Shown here in pieces: positions 1 through 7,014 of a stretch of 13,075 nucleotides of DNA. Location: assembly GCA_002413385.1 (NCBI GenBank), contig DHWW01000284.1, positions 479 to 13,553 of the forward strand, given 5' to 3'. The stretch's first letter is position 1. Each line of letters starts with the position of its first letter. Source of the DNA: Granulicella sp. UBA5172 (lineage in GTDB: Bacteria > Acidobacteriota > Terriglobia > Terriglobales > Acidobacteriaceae). The notes below the pieces were generated by a model that was given only the letters and a program-made list of their open reading frames with translations, made no database searches and was not told where the DNA came from. A program made the translations under genes and the position numbers.

Positions 1-116
1 AGATCGGCGTCGACCAGGACGCGGGCAAAAATCTCCGCGTCCTCGGATCGGACACCGATCGCAGTGGCGAGTCTGGCAGCCAGACTCCGCATCTCTTGTG
101 GCTGGAACCTTGTCAT
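1..116 (-). CDS. Ldh2/ComC-type malate/lactate/sulfolactate dehydrogenase, N-terminus only (cut by window edge)
   Basis: Reading the minus strand from the ATG at 116 gives about 38 residues, MTRFQPQEMRSLAARLATAI followed by GVRSEDAEIFARVLVDADL, open to the window edge. This is the characteristic start of PF02615 NAD(P)-dependent 2-hydroxyacid dehydrogenases (Ldh2, YlbC, ComC), where a helix and the text 'A..VA..LV.ADLRGHDSHG' begin the family. The conserved DSHG motif would lie just outside the window. The gene starts 43 bases after the stop of the UxaA-family large subunit on the same strand, so it is very probably in the same transcript. A weak GAGG lies about 11 bases upstream of the ATG. 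Family members oxidise or reduce malate, lactate, ureidoglycolate, 2,3-diketogulonate or (R)-sulfolactate. The SuyAB-like neighbours favour a ComC-type sulfolactate dehydrogenase, but 38 residues cannot settle the substrate. Confidence 0.75.
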   Translation of the reverse strand, partial: MTRFQPQEMRSLAARLATAIGVRSEDAEIFARVLVDAD

Positions 117-159
117 GGGACAGATTGCCTCGAAAGTGGTGGGTGAGAGAACCGCCAGG

Positions 160-1324
160 TTAGGCGCTTCTGTAAAGTTTGGTCATCACAAATTCGCGAT
201 GTCCCAGTGCCTCGGCGGCAGTGAGGCGCCCGTTGGCTGTGCGGACGATCATTTCGAGCAAAGCATCGCCAGCCTGATCAATCGTCATTTCGCCCTGCAG
301 AATCGGCGACACATCGAGGTCGATGTGTTCCTTCATCGTGGCCACCGTCTTCGGATTCCCGGACAGCTTGATGACCGGCTCGATGGGGTTGCCGATGACG
401 TTCCCCTGGCCAGTGGGAAAGAGATGAATCACCGCTCCGGACGCGGCCCACAGGGTCACCGCCTCAGCCGCCGCGCTCGACGTATCCATGAACCACAAGC
501 CCGCCTTAGATGGAGCAACCGCGGGCGGCAGGCACCCTACGAACTTCGTCCGCTTGCCAAGTTTTTTCAACATTGCCGAGCGCTTTCTCCTCAATCGTGG
601 TCAGGCCGCCTGCGATGTTGCCCTTCGTCGGTTGGGACTCAAAGAGGTTTTCCATCTTCTGACTGAAGACCAGCTTTGTGTAGTCCTCGAAGGCTGCAAG
701 AAACTCCTTGCGAACCTCGTCATTTGCGGCTTTGGCAGCGACGATGTGCTCAGCACCCGTCAACTCGCTCGTCTCGCCGAACGAGGCAGTGCCACCTTCT
801 GCGCAATGCTTATCGATGACGTTTCCGACCGTCGGGCAGCTCGAAAGCCCGGTCGTGGTATCCGACTCGCCGCACTTCACGCTGATATACAACTCATGAA
901 GTTCACACTCAGTTCGCCGCAACTCCGATGCCCATTGCACGTATTCCTTGGCTTGGTAGGAAGCATCGGCGATCGTCCGAATGTCTCCGTTGCCCTCGAT
1001 TGAAAAGCCTTTCACGGGCTTGCCAGTCTTCGCAATTCCATCCACGATCCGTTGCGTCCACCCTTGCTCAATCCCGATCACCACCACCGCCGCGACATTC
1101 GGATTACTTCCCGTCCCGATCATCGTACGGAAGAACAGATCTTGATCCTCTCCGAACTGCAGGCGGCCATACGCGTGAGGCATCGCAAGGGTGCCTTTGA
1201 TGTTGTTGGCCACCGACTCGCAAGCTGCATTTGAAATATCGTCAACCGGTAAAATGATGACGTGATTGCGTACTCCAACCCGCCCGTTTTCGCGCCTGTA
1301 TCCAAGAATCTTCCGCTTCGTCAT
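160..1324 (-). pseudogene. suyB: UxaA-family lyase large subunit, SuyB-like ((2R)-sulfolactate sulfo-lyase beta), frameshifted
   Basis: Two adjoining minus-strand frames together make one UxaA-family catalytic subunit of about 387 residues, close to the length expected for SuyB. The first frame starts at the ATG at 1324 ([20 protein letters not shown]), two bases after the stop of the small subunit; a GTG at 1336 is also in frame. It carries [40 protein letters not shown] and [16 protein letters not shown]. The second frame continues with [24 protein letters not shown] and [12 protein letters not shown], and ends [14 protein letters not shown]. The switch is one extra A in a run of six A (T run at 562-567 on the plus strand). 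Altronate dehydratase UxaA, galactarate dehydratase GarD and sulfolactate sulfo-lyase SuyB share this fold. [10 protein letters not shown], the GRLQFGED stretch and the GHREFV.TKL ending recall SuyB best. This is from memory, not alignment. It may be a real pseudogene or a sequencing indel. Confidence 0.8.
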
Positions 1325-1326
1325 GC

Positions 1327-1608
1327 CTATGCCCACCTTTTCGTCTTGAGGTTGTGCGTGTGAACGTGGTGTCCGGCTTTGACGGCCTGAACAATGGTTC
1401 CAATCTCACATCCGTACTTGATTGCAGTGTCTCCAACCGCGAAATCCTTCAGGGCGATCTTGTGACCGAGCGGGATCGCCTCCTCGGAACGCGCTTTTAG
1501 GGACTCGTTATTGGTTAGGTTCCTGCCAGCGCAGTCTGAGCCAGCAGCAACATCCACTACCACCACGCCGACGTTGTCCGACGCGTCATGTATTAGAAAA
1601 TGAATCAT
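1327..1608 (-). CDS. suyA: SAF-domain small subunit of UxaA-family lyase, SuyA-like ((2R)-sulfolactate sulfo-lyase alpha)
   Basis: This 93-residue protein is the separate small subunit of a two-part UxaA-type lyase. In altronate dehydratase the same SAF domain is the N-terminal part of one long chain; in SuyAB it is a separate polypeptide. Visible family text includes the start [16 protein letters not shown], the central IPLGHKIAL (residues 46-54), and the end [21 protein letters not shown] is what I recall at the SuyA C-terminus. The histidines near the end are likely metal or substrate ligands, by family analogy. The ATG at 1608 has a strong purine-rich ribosome-binding region (AAGGAGAGAGG, core GAGG five bases upstream). 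The aldehyde dehydrogenase gene ends 50 bases upstream, and the large-subunit ATG follows two bases after this stop, indicating tight co-translation. The predicted product is cytoplasmic and partners the frameshifted large subunit. An altronate- or other sugar-acid-dehydratase role remains possible. Confidence 0.82.
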   Translation of the reverse strand: MIHFLIHDASDNVGVVVVDVAAGSDCAGRNLTNNESLKARSEEAIPLGHKIALKDFAVGDTAIKYGCEIGTIVQAVKAGHHVHTHNLKTKRWA

Positions 1609-1658
1609 AGGTGCCTCTCTCCTTCTTTCTTCTTTCCTTGCGGCGTCAAATTGGATTA

Positions 1659-3101
1659 TCAGACTCCGCCGATAGATACGTGTTTTGTCTCTAGAAAAGC
1701 TTCCAGACCTTCTACGCCCAATTCGCGTCCCCAGCCACTCTGCTTGACGCCACCGAATGGGCTTTGACTCGTTGACGGCGCTCCATCGTTGATACCGAGC
1801 GTTCCTGCCTCTATCTGCTCGCTGAGCCGGAACATGCGTCCAATATCGCGCGTCATCGCGTAAGCACTCAATCCATAGGGAGTGTTGTTGGCGCGGCGGA
1901 TCGCCTCCTCCTCCGTGTCGAAGCTGCTCACAGGCGCGATCGGAGCAAAGGTCTCTTCACACATGCAGACGGCGTCGTCACTGACACCTTCGAGAACCGT
2001 CGGCTCGAGAAAGAAGCCCGGCAAATTTCTCACACGCTCGCCACCTGTGACCACACGGCCACCTTTTTTTACCGCGTCTTCAATCTGAGAAAGAGCGCCA
2101 TCCAGACCCTTCTGATTGATCATCGGTCCCAGGTCCATGCCCGCATCGAGACCGGGGCCAACCTTCAGCTTCTTGACCGCATCAGTAAAGCGCTCGATGA
2201 ATTCCTTATAGATTGTCTTCTGAACGTAAATCCGATTGGCAGCGATGCACGACTGGCCCGTATTGCGGAACTTTGCGATGATCGTCTCCTGCACCGCCCT
2301 GTCCAGATCGCAATCCTCGAAGACCAGCACCGGCGCGAGCCCGCCCAGTTCCAGACAGAGAGGCTTTATGGTCTTAGCCGCGCCGCGAATCAACTCCTGT
2401 CCAACCCTGGTGGAACCCGTGAAGCTGATCTTCCTGCATATCTCATTGGAGAGAAACTCCTCGGAGATCATGGCCGCGTTGCCGATGGCCAACTGAAACA
2501 CCCCGCCGGGAACTCCTGCCGCTTCCATGCACTCCGCCAAGGCCACCGCAGTGAGCGGGGTTAGCGTGGCCGGCTTGAGGATGACAGGACAGCCGGCGGC
2601 CATGGCCGGTGCGACCTTGCGCACGGAAAGAACGAGGGGAAAGTTCCATGGGGCGATTGCCCCCACCGTCCCAATGGGTGTTTTTACTACCAGATGCCGT
2701 TTGCCATGAACCTGAGGCGGAATCATGCGACCGTAAACACGCCGCCCTTCCTCCGCAAACCATCGAAGATGGTCCTCGGCCATCGCGACCTCTCCCTCGC
2801 TTTGGGCCAGTGGCTTGCCGTTCTCGAGCGTGATGGTTCGTGCGATCTCGGCTTTGCGACGGGCAATTTCATCCGCAACCCGGTGCAACAAAAGACCGCG
2901 ATCCTTTGCGGTCTTCGCGCGCCACGCGGGGAGTGCATCCGCAGCGGCACTCAAAGCGCCCTTTAGTTGACTGTTGTCAATTGTGGAGACCCTGGCAAAC
3001 GGTTGGGCAGTCGCGGGGTTGACAACCTCGAACTCGTTTCCAGTCTTTACCCATTGGCCATTCAGATAGGAATGGTATGAGCTCTTTGCGCTATTTTCCA
3101 C
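1659..3101 (-). CDS. NAD(P)-dependent aldehyde dehydrogenase, succinate-semialdehyde dehydrogenase-like (possible sulfolactaldehyde dehydrogenase)
   Basis: The protein has 480 residues, the usual length for class-3 NAD(P) aldehyde dehydrogenases. PWNFP (151-155, Asn153 holding the oxyanion), ILKPA (174-178, Lys176 at the cofactor), FTGS (227-230), the general base Glu251 in LELGG and the nucleophile Cys285 in NTGQSC are all present, so it should be active. Arg161 and Arg279 match positions used by GabD-type enzymes to hold an acidic substrate tail, suggesting a substrate such as succinate semialdehyde, 2-oxoglutarate semialdehyde or sulfolactaldehyde. GGLAP replaces the common GGNAP after the base. 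The start is a GTG at 3101 with AGGGGA about five bases upstream; no ATG fits the family N-terminus. It lies 37 bases after gntR and 50 before the SuyA-like gene, so the operon context favours oxidation of an aldehyde to the acid used by the lyase. The exact substrate is inferred. Confidence 0.93.
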   Translation of the reverse strand: MENSAKSSYHSYLNGQWVKTGNEFEVVNPATAQPFARVSTIDNSQLKGALSAAADALPAWRAKTAKDRGLLLHRVADEIARRKAEIARTITLENGKPLAQSEGEVAMAEDHLRWFAEEGRRVYGRMIPPQVHGKRHLVVKTPIGTVGAIAPWNFPLVLSVRKVAPAMAAGCPVILKPATLTPLTAVALAECMEAAGVPGGVFQLAIGNAAMISEEFLSNEICRKISFTGSTRVGQELIRGAAKTIKPLCLELGGLAPVLVFEDCDLDRAVQETIIAKFRNTGQSCIAANRIYVQKTIYKEFIERFTDAVKKLKVGPGLDAGMDLGPMINQKGLDGALSQIEDAVKKGGRVVTGGERVRNLPGFFLEPTVLEGVSDDAVCMCEETFAPIAPVSSFDTEEEAIRRANNTPYGLSAYAMTRDIGRMFRLSEQIEAGTLGINDGAPSTSQSPFGGVKQSGWGRELGVEGLEAFLETKHVSIGGV

Positions 3102-3138
3102 AGCTTCCCCTATTCACGGACGACTTGGTTGTCGATAA

Positions 3139-3789
3139 CTATTCGACCAACTTCGAAACAAACGTACCCTGTCGCACCTGACTCTCGATCATCTGCCTGG
3201 CGCCGATGACGTGGTTCCGAGCCTGCCTCTCCGCTTCTTCCGTGAAATTATGCTCAATCGCCTCGATGATCCGAAGATGCTCCGCATAAATAATTGATGG
3301 GTCCCGAAATGCGCGGACGGTCATCCCTAGGACGCGATAGGTCTGCGACAAGCGGATAAGGGTGCTGTTCCGCGATAGCTCCGTAATGCGCAAGTGAAAA
3401 CTACGATCGAGCGACGCCGTCTCGTTAGCCTTCTCCTGTGCGAGTCTGTAAATGTTATCCGCCATGCTCCGCAATTCGGCGATATCCGCGCGACCAGCGT
3501 GTCCACACGCGAGACGCGCGGCCAGTCCTTCCATCACCTCTCGAACCTCGTAGGCTTCGCAGATGCGGGAGGCGTCGAGATTATCAACAAACATCCCAAG
3601 ATGTTCTACTGACTCCACCAATCCCAACCACTGCAGCTCAAGAAGCGATTCCCTGACCGTGCCCTGCGCAACGCCAAGCTCACGCGCAAGACTCTGCTGG
3701 CTCAACCGCTCTCCGGGCTTACTTTCGCCGGAAAGAATGCGCCGCTGAATCTCGTCCCTGATGTTATGTCGCGCCACGCGAGCCTTCAT
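3139..3789 (-). CDS. GntR-family transcriptional regulator, FadR/FCD subfamily
   Basis: This 216-residue DNA-binding regulator has an N-terminal winged helix-turn-helix (about 5-70, with SLARELGVAQGTVRESLLEL as the recognition region) and a C-terminal all-helical FCD ligand domain (about 75-205). The FCD metal or ligand site Asp-His-His-His is visible as Asp128, His132, His171 and His193. Members of this family bind small organic acids and usually control the adjacent catabolic genes. It is the first gene of the minus-strand operon, 37 bases ahead of the aldehyde dehydrogenase. The ATG at 3789 has AAGGA six bases upstream. The region just upstream holds the palindrome CAATCGATTG (3860-3869), a candidate operator, and is then interrupted at about 3900 by the decayed IS1595 element. 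Its native promoter may therefore have been altered by that insertion. The ligand is unknown; an intermediate of the linked pathway such as sulfolactate or another hydroxy acid is a reasonable guess. Confidence 0.92.
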   Translation of the reverse strand: MKARVARHNIRDEIQRRILSGESKPGERLSQQSLARELGVAQGTVRESLLELQWLGLVESVEHLGMFVDNLDASRICEAYEVREVMEGLAARLACGHAGRADIAELRSMADNIYRLAQEKANETASLDRSFHLRITELSRNSTLIRLSQTYRVLGMTVRAFRDPSIIYAEHLRIIEAIEHNFTEEAERQARNHVIGARQMIESQVRQGTFVSKLVE

Positions 3790-3859
3790 TGGTTATCCTT
3801 CGTCCACTCAATTTCTGGAAATAGTCGCATGGAATGAATTAAGAACCCATTTGCGATAC

Positions 3860-3872
3860 CAATCGATTGTAA
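3860..3872. promoter_or_regulatory. Palindromic word CAATCGATTGTAA upstream of gntR (candidate operator, copy 1)
   Basis: The first ten bases, CAATCGATTG, form a perfect palindrome about 70 bases ahead of the gntR start codon. The full 13-base word recurs identically at 4740-4752 on the other side of the IS1595 remnant. On the plus strand the palindrome lies between TTGCGA (3851-3856) and TATAGT (3875-3880), an 18-base-spaced promoter-like pair pointing away from gntR. CAATTG follows at 3882-3887. A role as a GntR binding site is an inference from position and symmetry. Confidence 0.35.
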
Positions 3873-3900
3873 CATATAGTTCAATTGGAAATAGGGATAT

Positions 3901-4645
3901 TTACTTGACGCCACCGGACGCAATAAGTTGTGGTTTGACCAGAGTTGCAAAGGTGACCGGGTCTGTCTGCACGGCCTGTTGAGCCAGGCGATAGAACAGT
4001 TTACCGCGAGATGTAAAAGTGCGGCGGTTGAATCGAAAGGTGAACTCGTCGAGGTAATCGTTCAGATGATCTTGTCCAATGGCACCCTGTTGGATGCCGA
4101 GCAGCCATCGATTCAGCAGTGAAATCACACGATGGACCCGGGGAAGCACATGTTCTCCCTCCTCCTGACGGCGCTGCACCTGGCGGTCATGGACATATCC
4201 GTCCAATCCGAGATAAGCGGGCAGACCGTCGGTTCTCACCGTGCTTCCCGGCGCAACGGACTGAGCGATGAACCCGTGCAGCGTGGCCCTGGTCACGTCC
4301 GGCATCGAACGCAGACGGATGCGGCCGATGCCCTTTCCCATCCTCCTGAGCGGCAACGATCATCATGGCCTTGAGTTCCGTCCGCCTGCCGATGGCACCC
4401 GTTTCCTCTCCGCCCCAGTAGGTCTCGTCCACCTCGACGACGCCATCCAGTCGGTCGTGGCCCGCGCGAACCATGGCCCGGCGCAGTTTATGCAACATCG
4501 CCCAAGCCGTCTTGTAACTGCCCAGGTCTTCGTCGCTGGGGTGGAAACCCAAAGCGCTGATGCCGTTCTTTTGGCTGGTCATCTGCCACATGGTGCGGAA
4601 CCAGATCGTCAGCGGCAGGTGGCTGTCCTGAACTTCCGGGACCAC
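3901..4645 (-). pseudogene. IS1595-family (ISXO2-like) transposase remnant, N-terminally truncated and frameshifted
   Basis: Two overlapping minus-strand frames give about 247 residues of an ISXO2-like (PF12762) transposase. The upstream frame has PLTIWFRTMW, QKNGISALG, GSYKTAW, LHKLRRAM and the first catalytic Asp in VDETYWGG. The downstream frame has GRIRLRSMPDV, the second Asp in RTDGLPAYLG, PRVHRVISLL and LDEFTFRFNRR with the last acidic residue. The frames join at 4331-4339, where one extra G in the coding-strand text GGGAAAGGG breaks the reading. The usual N-terminal segment with a zinc ribbon (CPxC...CxxC) is missing: upstream of QDSHLPL the sequence no longer looks like the family, and the frame closes by TAA at 4685-4687. 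Convincing terminal inverted repeats were not found. The element therefore appears dead and has lost its right end. It interrupts the DNA upstream of the gntR operon. Confidence 0.85.
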
Positions 4646-4725
4646 CTCAATAAGCCGCGCACATCCGTCACGAAGTCTCAGTATTTATTTACAGGTCGCG
4701 TCTATAGGGCGTCAGGGCGTCGCGT

Positions 4726-4753
4726 TTGACAATTGATCGCAATCGATTGTAAT
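4726..4753 (+). promoter_or_regulatory. Sigma-70-like promoter overlapping the second CAATCGATTGTAA copy
   Basis: A perfect -35 hexamer TTGACA (4726-4731) is followed after 16 bases by TGTAAT (4748-4753), five of six matches to the -10 consensus. The palindrome CAATCGATTG (4740-4749) sits in the spacer and overlaps the -10, the classic place for a repressor site. The word CAATCGATTGTAA at 4740-4752 equals the copy at 3860-3872. A looser relative, ATCGCAATTGACTG, occurs at 4803-4816. Transcription would run rightwards into a region with no intact gene, so it may be an orphaned promoter. Confidence 0.4.
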
Positions 4754-4790
4754 GCTACGCAAACTCAGAACTAGAGGCGCTGGCTCGAAA

Positions 4791-4904
4791 ATGTTTGCGC
4801 TTATCGCAATTGACTGGGGATTTTTCCAGATGAATGTTGGAGGAGTGCCCAAACATTACGTACTGGCGCAGCGGCTGCTAAAGCGCAGTATTTCCATGCC
4901 CTAG
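4791..4904 (+). other. Small open frame of 37 codons downstream of the plus-strand promoter (unsupported as a gene)
   Basis: An ATG at 4791, about 37 bases after the -10 at 4748-4753, opens a frame of 37 residues beginning MFALIAIDWGFFQMNVGGVP and closing at TAG 4902-4904. I do not recognise the peptide. The nearest purine-rich stretch (AGAGG) is about 15 bases upstream of the ATG, too far for a good ribosome-binding site. It is recorded because it is the only open frame directly behind a consensus-like promoter in an otherwise eroded region. It could be a leader peptide, a gene remnant or chance. Confidence 0.12.
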
Positions 4905-5040
4905 CCGACATTGTTCAGATGAGAAACCTAAGAATCTACTAATGGGAGGCGTTGATGTACTTTCGCATACTGTTGTTTCATAGAGTTCTTCAGACGACGG
5001 CAACTTCTGTTTCATTCATTTCACAAGAACACAACAATAA

Positions 5041-5106
5041 CGGGACCGCTTCGGGTTCGATGCGGCGACGCTGGCGCAACTGATCACGGTATTGGAACGG
5101 TTGTAA
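5041..5106 (+). pseudogene. Possible 3' scrap of an IS66-type accessory (TnpA-like) gene
   Basis: The plus strand from 5041 encodes RDRFGFDAATLAQLITVLER plus one more Leu and a TAA stop at 5104-5106. The pattern GFDAATL..L..VLE directly before a stop is typical of the C-terminus of small IS66-family accessory proteins. An in-frame stop lies just upstream, so only about 21 codons survive. With so little sequence this could be chance. It fits the surrounding decayed mobile DNA. Confidence 0.25.
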
Positions 5107-5112
5107 GCAGGT

Positions 5113-5289
5113 GTTCGGGATGGGAGCGGCGTCAATCTCCATCCCGCGATTCGCAAACGGCCGCCTGATGACGGTCAACAACCAGAGGTCGAAGTAGTCC
5201 CTCATGCGTGTGTTCGACATGCGGACTTGGACGAGGGCCTTCAGTTTCTCTGTGACCACCATCTCTCGGTTATAGCTGGAGAGCTTTGC
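5113..5289 (-). pseudogene. Remnant of AbiEii-type nucleotidyltransferase toxin (C-terminal region)
   Basis: The minus strand from 5289 reads SYNREMVVTEKLKALVQVRM, then SNTRMRDYFDLWLLT, then FANRGMEIDAAPIP. AbiEii/AbiGii toxins (PF08843) have the same order: 'Y.RE.V.AEK..AMV..G..NSRMKDFYDLW.L' followed, about a dozen residues later, by 'ATFARRGT..P'. The spacer between LWLLT and FANRG is shortened, consistent with an in-frame deletion, and a TAG stop lies at 5290-5292 directly upstream. No N-terminal nucleotidyltransferase core (GG[TS]xL) and no AbiEi antitoxin are visible nearby. In the intact family the toxin transfers nucleotides and pairs with an AbiEi regulator in phage defence. Here only a non-functional fragment remains. 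The frame runs open to 4990 but stops looking like the family after about 5113. Confidence 0.6.
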
Positions 5290-5452
5290 CTAGGCTTCGC
5301 ATTCGGAAAAAGGCAAGACGACCTATGGATCACCTGCATCGGGACGTGCGTCCACTGCATGGCTTCTAGCTGTGAAGTGCCAAACAAGATCCACCGGCGC
5401 ATCTCCGGGCGCATGGAGCACAATCGGCGATTCGAATTGCTACTTGGTAATG

Positions 5453-6718
5453 CTAATCTGTCATCTCGCCTGCCCCGACTGTCAAATCTGCTGCTAACGC
5501 ATGATCAAGCCCCACCTGCTCCCCTGACCAGATACTCTTTGATGTCCAAGGCATGGGTGGACCGCTCCAGAATGGATCGGTGGCAGGGAGCCCCAGAGGG
5601 AGGAAAACGGCTGAGCACAGGTATGAGCTGCCCGTCGATATATAGGGCTCTGCAATCGAAGGCTGGTAACCATAAAATCCGATCCTGAGCCATCCGTTCT
5701 GATCGAAGACGCCGGGCGCATCGAGCATTTTCCGCATCACTGCAGTCAAGGCGCACCGCACTTGCGAAGGCGCGATCGGCTCGGGAAGACTTCGCCGCAA
5801 CGCTATCTCGGCGAGCAGATGAAACGCGCCGAAGCGGTATGCAAGCGACCTGCCTGTCGGCGGGAAGGTCGCGTCGGGGCCAATCAGTCTTTCTTGAATC
5901 GCTGCGTACCGACGAGCTCGACTTTCCGTTCGCTCCTTGAGCGAGCTCCACGTGTTGGATGATCTTCCGATTACATCGAGCACGTTCAACAGTAGGGGAT
6001 GGATAACAAAACTATTGTAGTAGTCGAAGTGGAACTGAGGACCGTCTCCATACACGCCATCGCCCTTATACCAGGTGTCCATAGTCCGCAACGCGTAGTC
6101 GATGCGCATGGGATCCCACCAAGCCCCCATGAGGGACAATGCGGCTTCATTCATCGCAGAGAACAGCAGCCAATTTGAATATCCCGGACGTATCACTCGC
6201 GAAGACTGCAAAGCAGCGATCACATTCTGTTGAGTCTTGCGATCCAGCTTGTGCCACAACTCGTTGGGGGCACGGACGATTGCAAGAGAAAGAAACGCGG
6301 TGTCGACCACCGGCTGACTTCCCTTGTTGAAGTTCATGAAATCGGGTGAGCCAGGATCTGTGGCCGAACGAATAGCGCTGCGGGATAATTCTGCGTAATG
6401 GGCTCGGAGCACGGCTTCAGGCCCAGTGTTGGATTCAAGCCAGGGCGCCATGCCGGCGAGAAGGCGGCCAATAGCTTCCAGGTAGGTGAATCGCTTGCGC
6501 TCTTCGAGATTTCCGCGCGGGGCCTCGACGGGCATGCGCTCCCTGAGTTTACCTTCACTTAGGGAGCGCAGTACTGGATCCGCGATCTTCAGCATCGACT
6601 GCACCCAATACTCTCGATCGTTCTGCACCGAGTTCTGCAGTGCCGGTGAGGCGGATGCGCCTCTCGAAGCGATCGCCCCAAGAGCAACACCAGCTTGTAA
6701 GAACTCGCGTCGATCCAT
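5453..6718 (-). CDS. DUF2264 protein (GH154-type, possible beta-glucuronidase), Tat-exported
   Basis: The 421-residue product matches DUF2264 (PF10022) along its length. It has REYWVQSMLKIADPVL (36-51), a FTYLEAIGRLLAGMAPWLE block, YGDGPQFHFDYYNSFVIHP, PPTGRSLAYRFGAFHLLAE, and the end region AEPYISTGSSYLCSAVFLPLG / DPFWSGPPMPWT. DUF2264 proteins are (alpha/alpha) barrel-like; some are placed in CAZy family GH154 with beta-glucuronidase activity, which I recall but cannot check. The start is set at the ATG at 6718, not 6751: MDRREFLQAGVALGAIASRG is a twin-arginine signal (RREFL) with likely cleavage after ASA near residue 23, and AAGGA lies nine bases upstream. The protein probably works in the periplasm on uronic-acid oligosaccharides brought in by the receptor encoded just upstream. 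It lies 296 bases after that receptor gene. Confidence 0.88.
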   Translation of the reverse strand: MDRREFLQAGVALGAIASRGASASPALQNSVQNDREYWVQSMLKIADPVLRSLSEGKLRERMPVEAPRGNLEERKRFTYLEAIGRLLAGMAPWLESNTGPEAVLRAHYAELSRSAIRSATDPGSPDFMNFNKGSQPVVDTAFLSLAIVRAPNELWHKLDRKTQQNVIAALQSSRVIRPGYSNWLLFSAMNEAALSLMGAWWDPMRIDYALRTMDTWYKGDGVYGDGPQFHFDYYNSFVIHPLLLNVLDVIGRSSNTWSSLKERTESRARRYAAIQERLIGPDATFPPTGRSLAYRFGAFHLLAEIALRRSLPEPIAPSQVRCALTAVMRKMLDAPGVFDQNGWLRIGFYGYQPSIAEPYISTGSSYLCSAVFLPLGLPATDPFWSGPPMPWTSKSIWSGEQVGLDHALAADLTVGAGEMTD

Positions 6719-7014
6719 AAGGTTCAATCCTTGCGATTCTGGTAAAGGCATTCGAAGACGCGGCGGAGAATAATGAGTTGAGACGGTGCGCTCATGCTGG
6801 CTACGGACCCGTAGCGTGGTCTACAGCCAGGCAGCAATGAGGACCAACAGGCGGATCGAATTAGAAGGCGCCTGGTGCCACGAAATCGCCCGCCATTACA
6901 GCGGTTGGGCAAGTCCGCCCGTGTAATGGAAACTCGATGTGTGTTTCAGATAACAGCTAAGTTATAAGAGGCACACGGAGGAGACGTTGTGTCTGAGTGG
7001 CGTCGCTCGGCCAT
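6719..7014. other. Intergenic region between the receptor gene and the DUF2264 gene
   Basis: These 296 bases contain no supported gene. No clear stem-loop plus T-run terminator follows the receptor stop, and no consensus-like promoter for DUF2264 was identified on the minus strand. AAGGATTGAACCTT just before the ATG at 6718 provides the DUF2264 ribosome-binding site. Whether the two genes share a transcript cannot be decided from the sequence. Confidence 0.5.

Larger units (their letters stand above)
4646..5452. other. Eroded intergenic region of about 800 bases between the IS remnant and the DUF2264 gene
   Basis: No intact gene is supported here. The stretch holds the orphan plus-strand promoter (4726-4753), a 37-codon frame, the IS66-like scrap and the AbiEii remnant, each listed separately. 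The stretch 5293-5452 shows no recognisable coding sequence. The mixture of short fragments on both strands suggests repeated insertion and deletion, making this a boundary between the two functional gene blocks. Confidence 0.6.

Noticed and set aside
160..1608. Calling the UxaA-family pair altronate dehydratase on the strength of the nearby glucuronidase cluster
   Set aside because: The two blocks are separated by about 1.6 kb of decayed DNA, and the motifs and split-subunit form resemble SuyAB more. It is kept as the alternative hypothesis.
3870..4740. Terminal inverted repeats or target duplication for the IS1595 element
   Set aside because: Apart from the 13-base word and short CAATTG matches at unequal offsets, the two sides do not align as inverted repeats. 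The right side also lacks the transposase N-terminus, so the original end is probably deleted.
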